Source: Steroidobacteraceae bacterium | GTDB taxonomy: Bacteria; Pseudomonadota; Gammaproteobacteria; Steroidobacterales; Steroidobacteraceae | Direction: 5' to 3' | DNA: 8,736 nucleotides | Assembly (NCBI GenBank): GCA_023253235.1 | Contig: JALRHE010000104.1 | Location: 1 to 8,736, forward strand | Shown here: positions 5,856-8,736 of the stretch, piece after piece | Layout of the letters: each line of letters opens with the position of its first letter | How positions within the stretch are numbered: position 1 is the first letter of the stretch | Made by a program: the position numbers and the translations under genes | Notes under the pieces: model-generated | What the model was told of the DNA's origin: nothing | The model's database searches: none | What the model saw: the letters and a program-made list of their open reading frames with translations, nothing else

Positions 5856-6736
5856 GGCGTTGCCGGACTGACGGAGTTGAGTTGCGCCTCCACCCGAGGC
5901 GATGTCGGGCGTGGCCCGCTCGATGGCGCAATGGAGTAGAGACCGCGACGTAATCTCTCGGGTTCGAGTATCGCGAGTATGACTCGGCGATTCGCAGCAC
6001 GCCCCTCAGCGGTGTCATTCGATTGCAGCGGCCGTTGCTCGCCGTAGCCGAGCACCGTCATCTGCGTCGGCGCGACCCCGTTCTCACTCAGTAACTTCAA
6101 TACCGATGCGGCGCGCGCGGCAGACAACTCCCAATTACTGGGAAACTGCGCCGTGTTGATCGGCACGTTGTCGGTATGGCCTTCGATGAAGATGGGATTA
6201 TTGATATCCGCAAGGGCGGTACCGACCGTCTTCATCAACGCGACTGCCTCCGGAGACAACATCGCCGAGCCGGAGGGAAAGAGCACATCGTTCTGAATTT
6301 CGACCTCTAGCCAATCTTTGTGCTGGCGGATGATGACTTTGTCCACCATCACCAATTTGGCCATCGCCTGCGCCATACGATTTGCCAAGGTCGACAGATC
6401 CGGTGTCTGCTGAGACGACATCCCGCGGGTGGTTCGCCCTGGCGACGGAGGTGCCCCCGCTTGCGACTCACTCTCGGGCATGGTGACGAGATCCGTCGTC
6501 GGTATACCTTCTCGGACCTCGACGGTGATCGGCATATCGCGTTGAGGTTCACCACGGAACGCCGCCATCAGCGCCTCGGACATCACGCGGTATTTACCGG
6601 TATTGAGGCTCGATACCGAATACATCACGACAAAGAACGCCAAGAGCAGCGTGCTCGCATTCGCGATATTGTTCGCCGTCGTAGACAGGTCCGTCTGCGC
6701 TGCATTCAAACCGCTGATCGCAATGTTAAAGCTCAT
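5852..6736 (-). CDS. flgE'-motD chimera: FlgE N-terminus fused in frame to N-terminally truncated flagellar stator protein MotD
   Basis: A 294-codon open frame made of two unrelated flagellar proteins. Residues 1-29 are a hook-protein N-terminus (FNIAISGLNAA, then TANNIANAST). From about residue 29 the sequence is the inside of a MotD transmembrane helix (LLLAFFVVMYSVSSLN), then the MotD linker (TGKYRVMSEAL), a Pro/Gln-rich stretch and an OmpA-like peptidoglycan-binding domain at about 122-248 with GHTDN (186-190), NWELSAARA (201-209), LGYGE and GRAANRR (235-241). The cytoplasmic N-terminus and the start of the MotD helix are missing, including the proton-binding Asp; N26 occupies that position. 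The start is secure: GGAGG lies 8 nt before the ATG and 17 bp separate it from flgD. Hook proteins normally exceed 350 residues, so flgE is reduced to a stub. Both parts read well and stay in frame, but the product is unlikely to work as hook or stator. A deletion fusion and an assembly misjoin both fit. Confidence 0.88.
   Translation of the reverse strand: MSFNIAISGLNAAQTDLSTTANNIANASTLLLAFFVVMYSVSSLNTGKYRVMSEALMAAFRGEPQRDMPITVEVREGIPTTDLVTMPESESQAGAPPSPGRTTRGMSSQQTPDLSTLANRMAQAMAKLVMVDKVIIRQHKDWLEVEIQNDVLFPSGSAMLSPEAVALMKTVGTALADINNPIFIEGHTDNVPINTAQFPSNWELSAARAASVLKLLSENGVAPTQMTVLGYGEQRPLQSNDTAEGRAANRRVILAILEPERLRRGLYSIAPSSGPRPTSPRVEAQLNSVSPATP
6648..6655. other. flgE/motD breakpoint
   Basis: On the minus strand the FlgE-like codons AAT GCG AGC ACG run into the MotD-like codons CTG CTC TTG at 6650/6649. 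The threonine codon ACG (6652-6650) is expected in both parents (hook ...NAST-x-GF and stator ...DFMT-LLLAFF), so the exact crossover can sit anywhere within this shared codon. No longer repeat is visible at the joint. Confidence 0.75.
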
Positions 6737-6753
6737 GATTCATTCCTCCGAAA

Positions 6754-7413
6754 TTACATCACTTGCCGCACATCGCTGAGCAACAGCGATCCGTTCGGCG
6801 TATTGAGGGTCAAGCCGCGTCCATTGGTATCTAGAGTCACGCTATTGACGCGGCTACGCAGCATGACCTCCATCGACTGATTGCGACCGCCGACGTTGGC
6901 GATCAACTCCATTTGATAGGCGCCGGGTGCTGCCGCAGTGCCGTCGAGACGCGCTCCCGACCAACTGAACGACTGCAGGCCCGCCGCGGGCGAGATCGGC
7001 AGACGACCGACCAAGGCCCCGCTGGCATCACGTACGATCACACTCGCCTCGCGCACTCCTTCTGGCAACTCCACCGCACCTTCGATGGCGCGAGCGCCGT
7101 CGAATCTCGCAGTAGAACCTGCGGCCAGAACGTCGCGACCCACGATCTGCGCTCCTGAGAGCGCCTGCGAAGATCTCAGCGAATCCACCATCGAACTCAT
7201 CGAGTCCTGCATCTCGCGGATACCGCTTACGGTCGTAAACTGCGCAAGCTGGCCAATGAACTCAGTCGGCTCTAAAGGCTTCATCGGGTCTTGATTGCGC
7301 AACTGCGCGAGCATGAGGGTCAGAAACTGATCGGAACCAAACTGCTCGAGCGCACCTTTGGAGGTCGCAGCGTTGGCAGGTTGGCCCGCATTGATGGCGT
7401 CGAGTGTGGTCAT
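6754..7413 (-). CDS. flgD: Flagellar hook-capping (hook assembly scaffold) protein FlgD
   Basis: A 219-residue protein of typical FlgD length. FlgD is exported by the flagellar type III system and caps the growing hook so that FlgE subunits polymerise. The signature is the N-terminal conserved segment at about 24-68: FGSDQFLTLMLAQLRNQDP, then KPLEPTEFIGQLAQFTTVSGI. The C-terminal part has the Ig/tudor-like core, including SWSGARLDGTAAAPGAYQ followed by a beta-rich end. The start ATG at 7413 lies 4 nt after the flgC stop, with GGA about 10 nt upstream, and the ORF stops 17 bp before the flgE-derived start, so it is inside the flg operon. In an intact operon the next gene is flgE, whose product FlgD assembles; here that gene is only a stub. 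Confidence 0.95.
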   Translation of the reverse strand: MTTLDAINAGQPANAATSKGALEQFGSDQFLTLMLAQLRNQDPMKPLEPTEFIGQLAQFTTVSGIREMQDSMSSMVDSLRSSQALSGAQIVGRDVLAAGSTARFDGARAIEGAVELPEGVREASVIVRDASGALVGRLPISPAAGLQSFSWSGARLDGTAAAPGAYQMELIANVGGRNQSMEVMLRSRVNSVTLDTNGRGLTLNTPNGSLLLSDVRQVM

Positions 7414-7417
7414 GACG

Positions 7418-7831
7418 TTACTGTCCGAGGCGCAAGGTGGCGAGCATCAGCTCACGCGAGGTGTTCATGACCTCGATGTTGTTTTGGTAGGAACGCGAGG
7501 CTGCGATCATGTCGACCATCTGATCGACGGCACTGATGTTGGGTGAATACACATAGCCGCTGGCGTCGGCCATCGGGTTACCCGGCTCGTAGCGCATCAA
7601 CGCTTCGACATCGGCTTCAACCACGTCCTTGACGCGCACAGCCGAGGCCGCTTCGACTTCACTCGTCTGACGACGAACTTCTTCGAAAACGACCTGGCGC
7701 GGTTTGTAGACCTTGTCGGGACTCGAGGCGACGCTGTTGGCGTTGGCGATATTGCTCGCGACGGTATTCAGACGGACGGACTCGGCCGCCATTCCGGAGC
7801 CTGCGATATCGAAAATCTTGAGGCTAGCCAT
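7418..7831 (-). CDS. flgC: Flagellar basal-body proximal rod protein FlgC
   Basis: A 137-residue rod subunit, exported through the flagellar type III apparatus and polymerised between the MS ring and the distal rod. The N-terminal rod/hook signature is IFDIAGSGMAAES, then LNTVASNIANANS; the C-terminal signature is GNPMADASGYVYSPN followed by the helix AASRSYQNNIEVMNTSRELM that completes the D0 coiled coil. Length is normal. The ATG at 7831 starts 2 nt after the flgB stop, with GGGG about 8 nt upstream, and flgD begins 4 nt after its stop, giving the classical flgBCD order. No unusual residues were noticed. Confidence 0.96.
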   Translation of the reverse strand: MASLKIFDIAGSGMAAESVRLNTVASNIANANSVASSPDKVYKPRQVVFEEVRRQTSEVEAASAVRVKDVVEADVEALMRYEPGNPMADASGYVYSPNISAVDQMVDMIAASRSYQNNIEVMNTSRELMLATLRLGQ

Positions 7832-7833
7832 GA

Positions 7834-8262
7834 TTATTGCCCCGTGATCGCGGTCATCAGACCGCGCAATTGTGAGTTCACGAAGTTGAGCGATGCTTGA
7901 TATCGAACCGCGTTTTGCGCAAACGCCGCCTGCTCCATCTGCACATCGACGGTATTGCCATCAAGCGACGGCATGCGAGCCTCGCGCTCGGTCAGCGCCA
8001 GCGAGGCATCGACGGGTGAGTCGGCTGCCGAGGCGGTGCCAGCTGTGTGGCCGCTACGGGTCGTCGCTAAACGCAACGCGGCGCCGGAGATGGAGCGATC
8101 GGCGCCCGTCGCAGCGGCAAGCGCCTGTTGAAAGTCGAAATCGACCGCCTTGTAATTAGGCGTCTCAGCATTGGCCAGGTTGCGCGCGAGCACCTCACTG
8201 CGCTTCGCGCTGAGCTTGAGCGACTCGGTATGTAGTCGCAGATGAGCATCGAGATCGAACAT
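7834..8262 (-). CDS. flgB: Flagellar basal-body proximal rod protein FlgB
   Basis: A 142-residue rod subunit and first gene of the flg operon. It has the family N-terminus (RSEVLARNLANAETPNYKA, about residues 21-39), an alanine/glycine-rich variable middle, and the C-terminal pattern NTVDVQMEQAAFAQNAVRYQ followed by LNFVNSQLRGLMTAI. The start is set at the ATG at 8262 because GGAGG lies 8 nt upstream and the family normally begins here; the frame also extends to a TTG at 8280, but that would include the Shine-Dalgarno site. A sigma-54 promoter lies about 40 bp upstream. FlgC follows after 2 nt. Confidence 0.95.
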   Translation of the reverse strand: MFDLDAHLRLHTESLKLSAKRSEVLARNLANAETPNYKAVDFDFQQALAAATGADRSISGAALRLATTRSGHTAGTASAADSPVDASLALTEREARMPSLDGNTVDVQMEQAAFAQNAVRYQASLNFVNSQLRGLMTAITGQ

Positions 8263-8303
8263 CGCTGGAACCTCCGCCAAAAAAATGGCCTCGGTTTGGA
8301 TTG

Positions 8304-8319
8304 AGCAATGGCTGTGCCA
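8304..8319 (-). promoter_or_regulatory. Sigma-54 (RpoN) promoter for the flgB operon
   Basis: Minus strand reads TGGCACAGCCATTGCT, matching the -24/-12 consensus TGGCACG-N4-TTGCW with one difference (A for the seventh-base G) and exact spacing. With the -12 C at 8305, transcription should start near 8293, giving about 30 nt of leader before the flgB ATG and its GGAGG site. RpoN control of flgB with an NtrC-type activator such as FleQ/FlrA is established in Pseudomonas and Vibrio; applying it here is inference. Confidence 0.85.
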
Positions 8320-8444
8320 CAGCGCTGTCGTTCAGTTCGAAATGGATGCACTTAAGTGACTGCAACAACACGACGCCCCTATAGATAAGGTCGTCGGTCC
8401 CGAGCAGTTTGAGCCTGCCGTGCCGCTTTATTGACGCACCCGCA
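8320..8444. promoter_or_regulatory. Shared upstream region between two divergent sigma-54 promoters
   Basis: No ORF with coding character is seen in these 125 bp. They contain a perfect 10-bp palindrome CACTTAAGTG (8349-8358), arms ACGAC/GTCGT spaced by 15 bp (8370-8394), and on the minus strand GTCAATAAA (8435-8427), which resembles one half of the FleQ box reported for Pseudomonas. An enhancer-binding protein site serving both promoters is expected in such a region, but none of these motifs is assigned with confidence. Confidence 0.35.
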
Positions 8445-8460
8445 TGGCACGACGATTGCT
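8445..8460 (+). promoter_or_regulatory. Sigma-54 (RpoN) promoter for flgA
   Basis: TGGCACGACGATTGCT matches the full consensus TGGCACG-N4-TTGCW at every conserved position. With the -12 C at 8459, the start site is predicted near 8471, one base before the flgA ATG at 8472. The promoter and start codon are therefore nearly fused, and no Shine-Dalgarno sequence lies between them. Confidence 0.88.
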
Positions 8461-8471
8461 CTGTCAATGCC

Positions 8472-8736
8472 ATGAACCTGATCACGCGATTTACCAAGGT
8501 GCTCGCCGCTATCGGCACCGTGCTCACGACGCTACCGATTCACGCCGCTCCAGGTCTTCATGATCTGGGCGACATCATCGCAACGGCCAAAGCGACACTC
8601 ACCGCGGCCGCACCCGCAGCGACGATCGAAATCGCGCCACTGGATCCACGAGTGCGATTACCCCGTTGTGGCAGCGCGCTGCGAGCCTCGGTGCCACCGT
8701 CTCAGTCAAACCAGACCCGTCGGACGACCACACGCG
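8472..8736 (+). CDS. flgA: Flagellar P-ring chaperone FlgA, N-terminal part (runs off right edge)
   Basis: Translated from the plus strand: 88 codons without a stop to the window edge. Residues 1-25 look like a Sec signal peptide (MNLITRFTK, a hydrophobic stretch VLAAIGTVLTTLPI, then HAA). The mature part has a helical alanine-rich segment and APLDPRVRLPRCGSAL (64-79), the conserved Leu-Pro-Cys region of FlgA, a periplasmic chaperone that helps FlgI assemble the P ring. Position and orientation, divergent from flgB, are the classical ones for flgA. The ATG at 8472 is the only start that keeps the positively charged signal-peptide N-terminus: upstream in-frame codons lie inside the sigma-54 promoter and contain no start, and the nearest downstream alternative, GTG at codon 10, would lose that charge. 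Confidence 0.87.
   Translation, partial: MNLITRFTKVLAAIGTVLTTLPIHAAPGLHDLGDIIATAKATLTAAAPAATIEIAPLDPRVRLPRCGSALRASVPPSQSNQTRRTTTR

Noticed and set aside
5852..6655. An internal start that would give a separate motD gene after a flgE stub
   Set aside because: The frame is open through the joint, no Shine-Dalgarno site precedes an internal ATG near the junction, and starting at M39 would remove most of the transmembrane helix.
6320..6880. A 186-codon plus-strand frame spanning the flgE/motD breakpoint
   Set aside because: It is antisense to the chimera and the flgD end, has no recognisable domain, and is rich in Arg and His. It does not explain the breakpoint.
8467..8475. A two-codon ORF (ATG CCA TGA) overlapping the flgA start, as a regulatory uORF
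   Set aside because: Its ATG lies upstream of the predicted transcription start, so it would not be on the message; such short patterns arise by chance.

Overview
The window looks like chromosomal DNA of a GC-rich, flagellated gammaproteobacterium, perhaps from the Xanthomonadales/Steroidobacterales/Nevskiales side. Three things point there: a lysC-lysA (aspartate kinase/diaminopimelate decarboxylase) fusion, a MotD-type stator protein followed by a DUF2802 gene, and flagellar genes under sigma-54 promoters. I see no tRNA, rRNA, CRISPR array, insertion sequence, phage gene or defence system.

Layout. Bases 1-1639 (minus) hold the N-terminal 546 codons of the bifunctional lysine-pathway enzyme, running off the left edge. 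A small acidic protein of unknown function (1654-1881, minus) sits immediately upstream and is probably co-transcribed. Next is a complete SAM hydrolase of the former DUF62 family (1977-2777, minus), divergent from a short-chain dehydrogenase/reductase (2845-3621, plus). The SDR converges on, and overlaps by 39 bp, a LysM-YkuD L,D-transpeptidase (3583-4602, minus). From 8262 down to 3583 the minus strand forms one tightly packed run: flgB, flgC, flgD, a flgE'-motD chimera, a DUF2802 gene, an HDOD gene and the L,D-transpeptidase. The start of flgA (8472 to the right edge, plus) diverges from flgB, and the roughly 210-bp gap between them carries two back-to-back near-consensus sigma-54 promoters.

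Most notable. The gene at 5852-6736 begins with the first ~29 codons of a hook protein (FlgE), with its own strong Shine-Dalgarno site. It then switches, in frame and within one codon, to the interior of the MotD stator protein's transmembrane helix, continuing through an intact OmpA-like peptidoglycan-binding domain. The rest of flgE, and everything that would normally lie between flgE and motD, is absent here. The proton-carrying aspartate expected in MotB/MotD proteins is replaced by an asparagine from the FlgE side. This is either a real deletion fusion, which should cost the cell this stator and perhaps hook assembly unless other copies exist, or an assembly misjoin. The sequence alone cannot decide.

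Second most notable. The flgA sigma-54 promoter lies so close to the flgA ATG that the predicted transcript would have essentially no leader, and no Shine-Dalgarno sequence is visible there. The opposite promoter gives flgB a normal leader of about 30 nt with a GGAGG site. Apart from the chimera, the window is a conventional housekeeping and flagellar region; I did not find a convincing new multi-gene system.
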